Of a stretch of 64,000 nucleotides of DNA, positions 43,640 through 51,999 are shown piece after piece. The notes beneath the pieces were generated by a model that saw nothing but the letters and a program-made list of their open reading frames with translations, had not been told where the DNA came from and made no database searches. This stretch comes from Microbacterium arabinogalactanolyticum (lineage in GTDB: Bacteria; Actinomycetota; Actinomycetes; Actinomycetales; Microbacteriaceae), in the NCBI RefSeq assembly GCF_030268005.1, contig NZ_BRZC01000007.1, positions 372,001 to 436,000 on the forward strand. The letters run 5' to 3'. The number at the start of each line of letters is the position of its first letter. Positions within the stretch are counted from its first letter, which is position 1. The position numbers and the translations under genes are program-made.

Positions 43640-45454
43640 GTGAGTTCGGACGTGCAGCAGTTCCAGGTCGATCTGCGCGGTGTCGTCGACCTGCTCAGCA
43701 GGCACATCTACTCGAGCCCGCGGGTGTACCTGCGCGAGCTGCTGCAGAACGCGAGAGACGCGATCGCCGCACGCTCCGAGGTCGACGACGCAGGCGGCAG
43801 CATCCGCATCTCCCCCCTCACCGACGAGACCGGCGAGTTCGTGCTGCGCGACGACGGCGTCGGCCTGACGGCGTCCGAGGTCACCGAGCTGCTCGCCACC
43901 GTCGGCCGCAGCTCCAAGCGCGACATCTTCGATCTCCCGCGCAGCGACTATCTCGGGCAGTTCGGCATCGGCCTGCTCAGCTGCTTCATGGTGTCGGACC
44001 GCATCGTGATCCGGTCCCGCAGCGCCCGCGGCGGCGCGGGCGTGGAGTGGGTGGGCAGCTCCGACGGCACCTTCCAGGCGGTCGAGCTGGACGAGGAGCT
44101 GCCGGTCGGCACGAGCGTGCATCTGACGCCGCGCTTCGATCAGGCCGATCTGCTGCGCCCGGCCGCCGTGCGGGAGCTGGCGCGCACCTTCGCCGAGTTC
44201 CTGCCGGTGCGGGTGACCGTGGAGATGCCGGGCGGCGACGTCGAGATCACCCGTCCGGCGCCGTTCCTCGGCGAGGGCGGACCGGATGCCGTGGCCGAAT
44301 ACGGCCGCGACCTCATCGGCGCGACGCCGATGGACGTGATCGAGATCTCCGAGCCGGGCACCGGCACGCGCGGCATCGCCTACGTGCTCCCGTTCGCCCC
44401 GCCGCCGAACGTGCGGCAGGCGACCCGGATGTACCTCGGCCGGATGCTGCTCGCCGAGCGCGCCCCCGATGTGCTGCCGGACTGGGCGTTCTTCGTGCGC
44501 GCCGTGGTCGACTCGCAGACGCTCTCGCCCACCGCCAGCCGGGAGTCGCTGGTGGAGGACGCCGCACTCGAACACGTGCGCGAGCAGCTCGGTGCCGGCA
44601 TCCGCCGCTGGGTGCTGGAGCTGGGGCTGACCGCACCGCACCTGCTCACCCAGTTCGTGGCGGTGCACGAGCTCGGCCTGAAGTCCCTGGTGCGGCACGA
44701 CGAGGAGCTCGCCCGCTTCATCACCCGCTGGCTCACCGTGGAGACCACGCACGGCACCATCCGGCTCGGCGACCTCGTGGAGCGGTACCCGCACGTGCGC
44801 TACGCGCGCACCGTTGACGAGTTCCGTCAGGTGGCGGGGATCATCCCCGCATCCGAGGTGCTGGTCAACGGCGGGTACCTGTACGACGCCGATCTGATCG
44901 CCGCGCTCCCGGAGCTGCATCCCGAGGTGACCGTCGAGCAGATCGACGTGTCCGCGGAGCTCGACCGCCTCGACCCGCCGCCGCTGGACGACCGCGACGC
45001 CGCGATCGCGCTGGAGGACCGCGCGAGCGCGGTGCTCGCGGCATCCGGCTGCGCGGTGGTGGTGCGCTCTATCGACCGGGCCGATCTGACCGGACTGTAC
45101 GTCGCCGACCCCGCCGTGCTGCGCGCCATCGACCGGAGGCGCACCAAGGGCGTCACCGGCGGGCTCTGGGGCGGCGTGCTCTCGCGCATCGACGACGCCG
45201 TGGGCGCCGCCCGCGACGACGACCTGTCCGCTCGGCTGTGCCTGAACTGGGCGAACCGGGTCGTGCGCACGCTCGCGGGCGTCGCCGACGAGGCGGTGTT
45301 CGCCCGCACCGTGCAGCTGCTGTACATCCAGGCGCTGCTGGCCGGGCATCATCCGCTGTCCGACGCCGACCGCACCCTCATGACCACCGCACTGTCCGAC
45401 CTGGTCTCGCTCTCGGCGGGCATCGGCGACGACGACTTCCCCTTCGAGATCTGA
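43640..45454 (+). CDS. Hsp90 (HtpG)-like ATPase, divergent
   Basis: 604 residues from GTG 43640 (GGAGGGGG upstream). The GHKL ATP site is intact: E33 and N37 in YLRELLQNARDAI, DDGVG at 71-75, and GQFGIGLLSCFMV around 106-118. The middle domain has LTPRFDQADLLRP and AYVLPFAPPPNVR; the C-terminal part differs from HtpG and ends in FPFEI without an MEEVD-type tail. Unlike normal HtpG it is much diverged and sits directly upstream of a giant TPR gene (20 bases). In eukaryotes Hsp90 works with TPR co-chaperones, so a functional pair is plausible. It may be a specialised chaperone or a signalling or defence ATPase. Confidence 0.8.
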   Translation: MSSDVQQFQVDLRGVVDLLSRHIYSSPRVYLRELLQNARDAIAARSEVDDAGGSIRISPLTDETGEFVLRDDGVGLTASEVTELLATVGRSSKRDIFDLPRSDYLGQFGIGLLSCFMVSDRIVIRSRSARGGAGVEWVGSSDGTFQAVELDEELPVGTSVHLTPRFDQADLLRPAAVRELARTFAEFLPVRVTVEMPGGDVEITRPAPFLGEGGPDAVAEYGRDLIGATPMDVIEISEPGTGTRGIAYVLPFAPPPNVRQATRMYLGRMLLAERAPDVLPDWAFFVRAVVDSQTLSPTASRESLVEDAALEHVREQLGAGIRRWVLELGLTAPHLLTQFVAVHELGLKSLVRHDEELARFITRWLTVETTHGTIRLGDLVERYPHVRYARTVDEFRQVAGIIPASEVLVNGGYLYDADLIAALPELHPEVTVEQIDVSAELDRLDPPPLDDRDAAIALEDRASAVLAASGCAVVVRSIDRADLTGLYVADPAVLRAIDRRRTKGVTGGLWGGVLSRIDDAVGAARDDDLSARLCLNWANRVVRTLAGVADEAVFARTVQLLYIQALLAGHHPLSDADRTLMTTALSDLVSLSAGIGDDDFPFEI

Positions 45455-45474
45455 ACCCACTGCAGGAGGACCCC

Positions 45475-48270
45475 ATGGCCCGACCGAAGAAGCGCTTCAA
45501 GGAGCTGCTCGAGGAGATCGACCGCACCCCCTGGGGGCCGGCCGAGCAGGCGCTCGTCGGCGAGGCCGTCGCCCTCGCCCAGGAGATCGGCGACGAGCAG
45601 CTGGAGTACCAGGCGCGCATGCGCCAGACCGCGTCGGCGAACATGGGCGGCCTCACCGATGTGATGCTGAACTCGTTCGCCTGGTGCCTGGCGCATCACG
45701 ACGCCGATCCGAAGCGCTTCCCCCTGGACATCGAGAACGGCGCCGCCGATCTGATGTGGCAGTTCAAGTGGATGGCGGCCTCGCTGCGCGGGTCGCCCGC
45801 GTTCTCGGCCGAGCAGGTCGCCGCTGTGCTCGACGACATGGAGGCGCACTACGTGCGGGCGGGCCTGGGCATGAGCGGCGTGCTGACCGCGCGGTTCGAG
45901 GATGCCTGGGACTCGGGGCGCTTCGACGACGCCGAGGCGCTGCGTGTGCAGCTGGAGACCACCCCGCGCGACGACTACAGCCACTGCGACGCCTGCGGGC
46001 GCAGCCAGTTCGCGGGATTCTTCGCGGAGACCGACCGCGACGACGAGGCGATCCGCCTCGTCGAGGAGATGCTGGAAGGCGGATTCTCCTGCGGCGAGGA
46101 GCCCGAGCACGCCCTCTCCCGCGTGCTGCTGCCGTACCTGCGCGCAGGCCGCCCCGAGGAGGCGCGCTCCGCTCACCTGCGCAGCTACCGGCTCGCGAAG
46201 GACAACCCCGACAACCTCGTGATCGTCGCGAACAATCTCGTGTTCGCCGCGGTGACCGGCAACGAGGCGCGCGCCCTGGCCCTGGTGGAGCGGCACCTGC
46301 CCTGGCTCGCGCACGACCAGCTCAACGTGGACGGCCATTTCACCGCACTCTCGGCGATCGGCTTCGCCCTGGACCGGGTGACCGAGGCCGGGCACGGGGA
46401 CGCCCGCGTGCGCGGTGCGGACTCCCCCGCGCTCACGCCCTTCTTCGGCGCGCACGAGGGCCCCTGGACGGCATCCGAGCTGGCTGCGGCCGCGAACGCC
46501 GCCGCCGAGCGGATCGGCGCGGCGTTCGACGAGCGCGACGGCACCGACGCGCACGCCGCCCGCCTGGCGCGGACGCGTGCGCTGAGCACGCAGCGCTGGG
46601 ACGTGCCGATCCGCTCGGACGCGTTCGCCGCCGCCCCCGCCGCTCCCGAGCCGCAGGATGCCGAGGGCTGGTACGACCGCGCCGTGGCGCTGGGCAGCTA
46701 CGGCTCCGAGACGGACGCCCTGGCCGCGGCCGCACGCGCGTCGGAGCTCGCGGACCCCGAGAAGCGCGCGCGTCTGCTCGGACTGCGCATCGGCGCGCTG
46801 GTGTCGCTGGAGCGCTGGGACGAGGCATCCGCGCTGCTCCCGGAGCGCGCGGCCGCGCTGGACGCGGCCGGCCTCACCGAGCAGGTCGCCGTGGAGGGCC
46901 GTCTGGGCCTGGCGCTGTTCGGGCGCTACGACGAGGCCGACGTCTCCGCTCTCGAGCGGGAATGGGCGGATGCTGCGGGCCTGCCGGCGTGGACACGTGG
47001 CGATCTCGCTCTCACGCTCGCCTCCGCACGCCTGCGTGCGGAGGACTCCGAGGGCGCCCTGCAGTTCGCCGAGCACGCCGCTCGTGCCTTCGGCGAGGCC
47101 GGTGACGACCGCCTGGTCGCCGGGACCACGCTGCTGGCGATCATGACGCTGCTGCGGTCCGGCGACCTCGAGCGCGCCTCCGCCCTGGTGGACGGCATGC
47201 TCGCCGAGGAGACGCTGAACCCGGGACAGCGCGCCCGAGTGCTGGAGACCCGCGCCCGGATCCGCGGCGGCGCCGGCGAGCTCGCCGACGGTGCGGCGGA
47301 CGCCGACGCGGCCGCGGGGATCCTCGCCTCGCTGGGCGGCTCCCAGTCCCTGGCGAGCACCCAGATGCTCGCGGGAGCGCTCTGGGAGGACGCCGGTGAC
47401 GCCGAACAGGCCGTACTGCGGTACCGCTCGGGTGTCCGGCTGATCGAGCAGGAGGGCGGCGATGTGGCCGGCGCCCGGTACCGCCTCGGCCGCGCCATGC
47501 TGCACGCGGGCTACGCCGCGGAGGCGGCCGAGCTGCTCGGCGACGTGCTGCGCGCCGAGGAGGAGGCCGAGGTGCCGGCGGGTTCCAGAGCCATCACGGT
47601 CGGGATGCTGGCGCGGTCGCTGGCGGCATCCGAGGAGTTCGGGCAGGCCGTCGGCGCCTTCGGGTACGCGGCCGACCTGCACGAGCAGGCCGATGAGCCC
47701 GCCGACCAGGCGCTGATGCTCACCGAGCAGGCGAAGATCCTCGCCCGTTTCGGCGAGGGCGACGACGCCCGCGGACTGCTGGAGCAGGCGGCCGAGCTCG
47801 TGCGACCGACCGAGGCCACCGGAGCCATCGTCGAGGTGCTGCACAACCTGGGTCAGGCGTACGGCGGCACGGCCGACGAGCGCGCGTTCGGGCTGTTCGA
47901 CGAGGTCGCGACGCTCGCGCAGGAGAACGACGCCCCTTGGCTGCTCGCCGACGTGACCGACTCGCGCGGGCGGGCCCTGGTGGAGTTCGGGCGCATCGAC
48001 GAGGCGATCTCGGCGCTGCTGACCGCGGCGGACGGGTTCGCCGGCATCGGGGATGCAGGATCCGCCGGCGGCTCCGAGCTGTTCGCGGCGCGCACGCTCG
48101 TGAACGCGGAGCGGCTGGAGGACGCGGTGCCGCTGTACCGCAGCGTGCTGGACCGGTCCTCGGAGATCCCGCCGCTGCGTCAGGTGGGTGCGCTGGAGCT
48201 GGGCGACGTGCTCGAGAAGCTCGGCCGCGCCGGCGAGGCCGCCCAGGTGCGGGCGCTGATCGAGGACTGA
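45475..48270 (+). CDS. Large tetratricopeptide-repeat protein, Hsp90-like partner
   Basis: 931 residues, AGGAGG before ATG 45475. Begins MARPKKRFKELLEEIDRTPW. Helical throughout, with repeated TPR-type pairs such as DAEGWYDRAVALGSYG, AGARYRLGRAMLHAGYAAEA, RSLAASEEFGQAVGAFGYAADL and EVLHNLGQAYGG. Near residues 172-180 is a C-x-x-C pair (SHCDACGRSQFAGFF) that could hold a metal or disulfide. No catalytic domain recognised. Twenty bases downstream of the Hsp90-like gene in one operon; probably its co-chaperone or client scaffold. Ends 24 bases before a 79-nt repeat. Confidence 0.8.
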   Translation: MARPKKRFKELLEEIDRTPWGPAEQALVGEAVALAQEIGDEQLEYQARMRQTASANMGGLTDVMLNSFAWCLAHHDADPKRFPLDIENGAADLMWQFKWMAASLRGSPAFSAEQVAAVLDDMEAHYVRAGLGMSGVLTARFEDAWDSGRFDDAEALRVQLETTPRDDYSHCDACGRSQFAGFFAETDRDDEAIRLVEEMLEGGFSCGEEPEHALSRVLLPYLRAGRPEEARSAHLRSYRLAKDNPDNLVIVANNLVFAAVTGNEARALALVERHLPWLAHDQLNVDGHFTALSAIGFALDRVTEAGHGDARVRGADSPALTPFFGAHEGPWTASELAAAANAAAERIGAAFDERDGTDAHAARLARTRALSTQRWDVPIRSDAFAAAPAAPEPQDAEGWYDRAVALGSYGSETDALAAAARASELADPEKRARLLGLRIGALVSLERWDEASALLPERAAALDAAGLTEQVAVEGRLGLALFGRYDEADVSALEREWADAAGLPAWTRGDLALTLASARLRAEDSEGALQFAEHAARAFGEAGDDRLVAGTTLLAIMTLLRSGDLERASALVDGMLAEETLNPGQRARVLETRARIRGGAGELADGAADADAAAGILASLGGSQSLASTQMLAGALWEDAGDAEQAVLRYRSGVRLIEQEGGDVAGARYRLGRAMLHAGYAAEAAELLGDVLRAEEEAEVPAGSRAITVGMLARSLAASEEFGQAVGAFGYAADLHEQADEPADQALMLTEQAKILARFGEGDDARGLLEQAAELVRPTEATGAIVEVLHNLGQAYGGTADERAFGLFDEVATLAQENDAPWLLADVTDSRGRALVEFGRIDEAISALLTAADGFAGIGDAGSAGGSELFAARTLVNAERLEDAVPLYRSVLDRSSEIPPLRQVGALELGDVLEKLGRAGEAAQVRALIED

Positions 48271-48293
48271 CCGCGGTTCCGGCCCGCAGCCGC

Positions 48294-48372
48294 CGAACCA
48301 CCATCGAAACGCCGAGCCACCACGCAGATCACCGCGATCTGCGTGGTGGCTCGATGTCTGCGTGGTGGCTCG
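48294..48372. repeat. 79-nt palindromic repeat, copy 1
   Basis: Word CGAACCACCA (48294-48303), nine bases, CGAGCCACCACGCAGATC (48313-48330), loop ACCGC, its perfect complement GATCTGCGTGGTGGCTCG (48336-48353), seven bases, CGTGGTGGCTCG (48361-48372). Central stem is 18 perfect pairs. It lies between the convergent TPR and poxB genes, where it could act as a terminator. A second copy of identical total length and spacing lies at 51895-51973. Confidence 0.85.
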
Positions 48373-48382
48373 AGCAGCGGGC

Positions 48383-50107
48383 TCAGAACAGCTGGCGCCA
48401 GTTGGCCTTCGCCAGATCGAGCAGCTCGTCGCCGCGGCCTGACATGACCGTGCGGATGGCGTAGAGCGCGAAGCCCTTCACCTGCTCGGCCTTGATCGAC
48501 GGCGGCATCGACAGCTCCTGTCGCTCGGTGACGACGTCGAGCAGCGCGGGCCCGTCGTGTGCGAGCACCTCGGCGACGGCATCCAGCAGATCCTCCGAGC
48601 GCTCCACACGCCGCGCGAAGATGCCGAGCGCCTGCGCGACGGCGGCGAAGTCGGGGTTCTCCAGGTCGGTGCCGTAGGTCACGAAGCCGGCGGCCTTCAT
48701 CTCCAGCTCGACGAAGTTGAGCGAGGAGTTGTTGACCACGATGGTCTTCACCGGAAGCCTGTTCTGGGTGATGGTGATGAGCTCGCCCAGCATCATCGCG
48801 AGTCCGCCGTCGCCGGCGAGGGCGACCACCTGCTGGTCGGGACGGGCGACCTGGGCGCCGATCGCATGCATGAGGGCGTTGGCCATGGAGCCGTGGTTGA
48901 ACGAGCCGATCAGGCGGCGCTTCTCGGTCATGGTGAAGTAGCGCGCCGCCCACACGGTGGGCGAGCCGACGTCGGCGGTGAAGATGGCATCCGAGGCCGC
49001 GGCCTCGTCGATCAGCCGGGCGAGGTACTGCGGGTGGATCGGCGCCTTGCCTCGGGTCGGCACCGCCAGGTCGTCCAGCTTGGCACGGGTCTTGCGGTAG
49101 TGCGCCGTGGCGTCGTCCAGGTGTGCGCGGTCGCTCTTCCTCTTCAGCCGCGGCAGCAGCGCCTCGGCCGTCGCCTTCACATCGCCCACCAGACCGAGAT
49201 CAAGCGGATGCCTCTTGCCGAGCTGCTCGCCGCGGATGTCCACCTGGATGGTCGTGGCGCCTGTCGGATAGAACTGCGTGTACGGGAAGTCGGACCCGAG
49301 GACGAGCAGGGCCTCGGCATCCTCCATGGCGCGGAAGCCCGAGGCGAAGCCGAGCAGTCCGGTCATGCCGACGTCGAAGGGGTTGTCGTACTCGATGTGC
49401 TCCTTGCCGCGCAGGGCGTGCACGATCGGTGCGGCGAGGGCGTCCGCGAGAGCGATGACCTCGTCGTGGGCGCCCTCGACGCCTGCGCCGGCGAGGATCG
49501 TGACCCGGCTGCAGCCGTTCAGCAGCGTGGCGGCCTTCTCGAGCTCGGCCGGGCTCGGGGTGACCACCGGGTTCGCGCGCGGGATGACCACGGCCCGGTC
49601 GTCGGCGATCTTGGCGAGGGCGACATCACCGGGGATGACGAGCACCGCGACGCCGCGCTTCTCGATGGCGGCGCGCATCGCGATCTCCATCAGCCGCGGC
49701 ATCTGCGAGGGGTCGGCGACGTACTCGGCGTAGACGCTGGACTCGCGGAACAGCTCCTGCGGGTGGGTCTCCTGGAAGTAGCCGGTGCCGATCTCGACCG
49801 TGGGGATGTGCGCGGCGATCGCGAGCACCGGCACACGGGAGCGGTTGGCGTCGTAGAGGCCGTTGATCAGGTGCAGATTGCCCGGCCCGCACGAGCCCGC
49901 GACGACCGCGAGGTCGCCGGTGAGGGCAGCATCCGCCGCTGCGGCGAACGCGGCCGACTCCTCATGACGGACATGCACCCAGCGGATCGTGCCGTCCTTG
50001 CGGAGGGCATCCGTGAACCCGTTCAGCGAGTCGCCCGGGATGCCGTAGACCCGGTCGATGCCGTTGGCGCGGAGCGTGCGGACCATGTTCTCAGCGACGG
50101 TCGTCAT
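48383..50107 (-). CDS. poxB: Pyruvate dehydrogenase (quinone) / pyruvate oxidase
   Basis: 574 residues. Three domains of the ThDP-dependent oxidase family: GIDRVYGIPGDSLNGFTDAL and VRHEESAAFAAAADAAL (pyrimidine domain), a central FAD domain, and a pyrophosphate domain with LAGDGGLAMMLGELITITQ and VNNSSLNFVELEM. The C-terminal end (SGRGDELLDLAKANWRQLF) fits the membrane-associating tail of PoxB. It decarboxylates pyruvate to acetate, passing electrons to quinone at the inner membrane. Single gene. Confidence 0.9.
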   Translation of the reverse strand: MTTVAENMVRTLRANGIDRVYGIPGDSLNGFTDALRKDGTIRWVHVRHEESAAFAAAADAALTGDLAVVAGSCGPGNLHLINGLYDANRSRVPVLAIAAHIPTVEIGTGYFQETHPQELFRESSVYAEYVADPSQMPRLMEIAMRAAIEKRGVAVLVIPGDVALAKIADDRAVVIPRANPVVTPSPAELEKAATLLNGCSRVTILAGAGVEGAHDEVIALADALAAPIVHALRGKEHIEYDNPFDVGMTGLLGFASGFRAMEDAEALLVLGSDFPYTQFYPTGATTIQVDIRGEQLGKRHPLDLGLVGDVKATAEALLPRLKRKSDRAHLDDATAHYRKTRAKLDDLAVPTRGKAPIHPQYLARLIDEAAASDAIFTADVGSPTVWAARYFTMTEKRRLIGSFNHGSMANALMHAIGAQVARPDQQVVALAGDGGLAMMLGELITITQNRLPVKTIVVNNSSLNFVELEMKAAGFVTYGTDLENPDFAAVAQALGIFARRVERSEDLLDAVAEVLAHDGPALLDVVTERQELSMPPSIKAEQVKGFALYAIRTVMSGRGDELLDLAKANWRQLF

Positions 50108-50677
50108 GACACGAGCCTATTGCCGACGCGGGCAGTGCGGGCCGGCGAAACCCGGCACGCTGATCGCCACCCGGGCCGGCCTGTCCGAGGCGCTGCTGTA
50201 CAAGCACTTCGCCGACAAGCAGCAGTTGTTCCTCGCGGTGCTCGAGGAGCGTCTCCCCCGGCCTCGCTTCGATCCCGATGCCTCGCGCGGAGACGATCTC
50301 GCCACGGGATTGACCGACCTGCTCGAGCGGCTGATGCTGTTCTTCACCGCGTCGTTCCCGATCTCGGCGTCGATCTTCGGCGCGCCCGAGCTGCTCGCGC
50401 AACACCGCGCGGGCATCGCCGCGCACGGCCGCGGCCCGCACGAGCCCGTCTCCGTGGTGATCGCCTACCTCGACGCCGAGCGCGAGACCGGACGGGCCAG
50501 AGCCGACGCGGACACCACCGCCGCGGCACGCGCGCTGGTCGGGGCGGCGTTCCACCAGGGCTTCCTCGCCGATGCGCGAGCCTTGGCGGGCGGGGAATCG
50601 CCGCCGTCCTCCTCCCGGCGCTGGCACCACCTTCCGAGAACAGGACGACAGCCCGGAACAGGAAGATCTCGGCCTGA
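50108..50677 (+). pseudogene. Remnant of a TetR family regulator
   Basis: A TetR helix 3-4 region is readable as IATRAGLSEALLYKHFADKQQLF (in part; 50160-50226), followed by TetR-like helices (LLERLMLFFTASFP, AARALVGAAFHQGFLADARALAG). The N-terminal start and helices 1-2 are missing; the frame before it is just poxB promoter sequence. Near 50590-50600 the frame shifts: the expected ending GIAAVLLPALAPPSENR continues in another frame to a TGA at 50675-50677. So it has a 5' truncation and a frameshift. It may once have repressed poxB. Confidence 0.7.
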
Positions 50678-50737
50678 ACCCTCCTGCGCTGAGCAGTTCT
50701 CCTGTCCTCGGCGACGCCATCGCGCCGCCAGCGCCGC

Positions 50738-51256
50738 TCAGTTGCTGCGGACTGCGGCATCCGCCAGCTGCTCCCGCAGGGCCGCCCGCGCCCGGTGATA
50801 CCGACTGCGCACCGTGCCCTCCTTCATCCGCAGCATCCTCGCCACCTCGACCAGGCTGAAGCCCTCCCAGTGCAGCAGGCCGATGATGTCGCGATCGAGC
50901 GGATCCAGCTGGGCGAGCGCTCTGTGGAGCTCGTCGTGCTCGGCCGGGTCGGCGAAGCCTGGGTGCGGAGTCGCTTCCAGAACGCCACGGAGCTTCTCGA
51001 CCACAGCATGCCTCCTGGCCCCGCCGCGCTGGTGATGCAGGAGCACGTTGCGCGCGATCCCGAACATCCACGGCCGCACGTCGTCGTCGGCATCCGGAAG
51101 CGAACGGGACCGCCGCCACAGCACCAGAAGGGTCTCGGCGAGCAGGTCAGCGGCATCCTCGCGCAGAGCGACGCGGCGCACGAAGTAGCCGAGCAGAGCG
51201 GATGCATGATCCTGCACCGCCCGCTCGACCCGGACCCGGCGCTCGTCGGCGGTCAC
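50738..51256 (-). CDS. ECF-type RNA polymerase sigma factor
   Basis: 172 residues from GTG 51256 (GTGA overlap with the upstream stop). Region 2: ALLGYFVRRVALREDAADLLAETLLVLW (in part), RPWMFGIARNVLLHHQR. Region 4: LAQLDPLDRDIIGLLHWEGFS and LVEVARMLRMKEGTVRSRYHRA. Directs RNA polymerase to a small set of stress or signal genes. The gene before it codes a single-pass membrane protein that is probably its anti-sigma factor, so the order is the reverse of the usual sigma-then-anti-sigma. Confidence 0.88.
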   Translation of the reverse strand: MTADERRVRVERAVQDHASALLGYFVRRVALREDAADLLAETLLVLWRRSRSLPDADDDVRPWMFGIARNVLLHHQRGGARRHAVVEKLRGVLEATPHPGFADPAEHDELHRALAQLDPLDRDIIGLLHWEGFSLVEVARMLRMKEGTVRSRYHRARAALREQLADAAVRSN

Positions 51257-51819
51257 TGATCCTCCGGCGCGCAGGTGAAGCCGGTGGCCTCGACGGTCCG
51301 TCCGGCTCCTTCGCTGAGCCAGCCAATGCCCGGGAACACGTCGCCTGCGAAGTCCTGCAGGACCGGCTCCAGCGCCCGCCCGATGCGCTCCTCACCATCG
51401 GCATCATCGGAGAGTGCAGGAGCCCGATCGTAGAGCCGCTGTCCCAGTCCTGACCAATTGTGCGCGAGCACCGCGGCGTCCAGGATGTCCCGGTCGCCGT
51501 CCTGCGGATTGCGGATCTCGATCCACACCCGGCAGCGCTCCTGGTGACCGGACTCCGTGGTCCAGTCGATCCTGATCGGCTGCTCGTTGCGGATGTTCTC
51601 CAGCGGCATCTCGACACCGCCCCAGTGCGACATGGTCGCCACGCCGACGCTCGTGCCCGCGGTGAGCAGGATCGCACCGCCGACGAGCGCCGGGAGCATC
51701 CACCGCACCCGCGCCCGTCGTGTCGGCGTCATCGCCCGCGCCACCCAGCGCGCCTCGGCCTCGGCATCCGCGGGCATCTCCGCGGCCATCTCCGCGAGCC
51801 GCTCATCCAGAGCATCCAT
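51253..51819 (-). CDS. Single-pass membrane protein, putative anti-sigma factor
   Basis: 188 residues. An acidic cytoplasmic start of about 30 residues (MDALDERLAEMAAEMPADAEAE), then VRWMLPALVGGAILLTAGTSVG as one membrane helix, then an outside domain with EIRNPQDGDRDILDAAVLAHN and FTCAPEDQ. No recognised anti-sigma zinc motif (HxxxCxxC). Anti-sigma is inferred from coupling by a 4-base overlap with the ECF gene. A possible ECF-type promoter (TGCAACGGAAT ... GTGTCC, minus strand near 51850-51880) lies upstream. Confidence 0.6.
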   Translation of the reverse strand: MDALDERLAEMAAEMPADAEAEARWVARAMTPTRRARVRWMLPALVGGAILLTAGTSVGVATMSHWGGVEMPLENIRNEQPIRIDWTTESGHQERCRVWIEIRNPQDGDRDILDAAVLAHNWSGLGQRLYDRAPALSDDADGEERIGRALEPVLQDFAGDVFPGIGWLSEGAGRTVEATGFTCAPEDQ

Positions 51820-51894
51820 GTGCTTCCCCTTCAGTTCCTCACATGGTCATTCCCGGACACCGCGATTCCGTTGCATCCCCCGAGGACTTTTCCT

Positions 51895-51973
51895 CGAACC
51901 ACCACCGGAACGACGAACCACCACGCGGATCGCGGTGATCTGCGTGGTGGTTCGGGGACCTCGTGGTGGCTCG
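51895..51973. repeat. 79-nt palindromic repeat, copy 2
   Basis: CGAACCACCA (51895-51904), nine bases, CGAACCACCACGCGGATC (51914-51931), loop GCGGT, GATCTGCGTGGTGGTTCG (51937-51954), seven bases, CGTGGTGGCTCG (51962-51973). Spacing and length equal copy 1 at 48294-48372. The central stem has one G-U pair. Here the repeat is downstream of gabD and upstream of the anti-sigma gene, so it is not always between convergent genes. Confidence 0.85.
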
Positions 51974-51999
51974 GCGCGGGACGGCGTCGCCACCGGCGC

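Noticed and set aside
45349..47844. Long minus-strand open frame opposite the TPR gene
   Set aside because: Shadow of the TPR gene; composition is typical of antisense frames in high-GC DNA.
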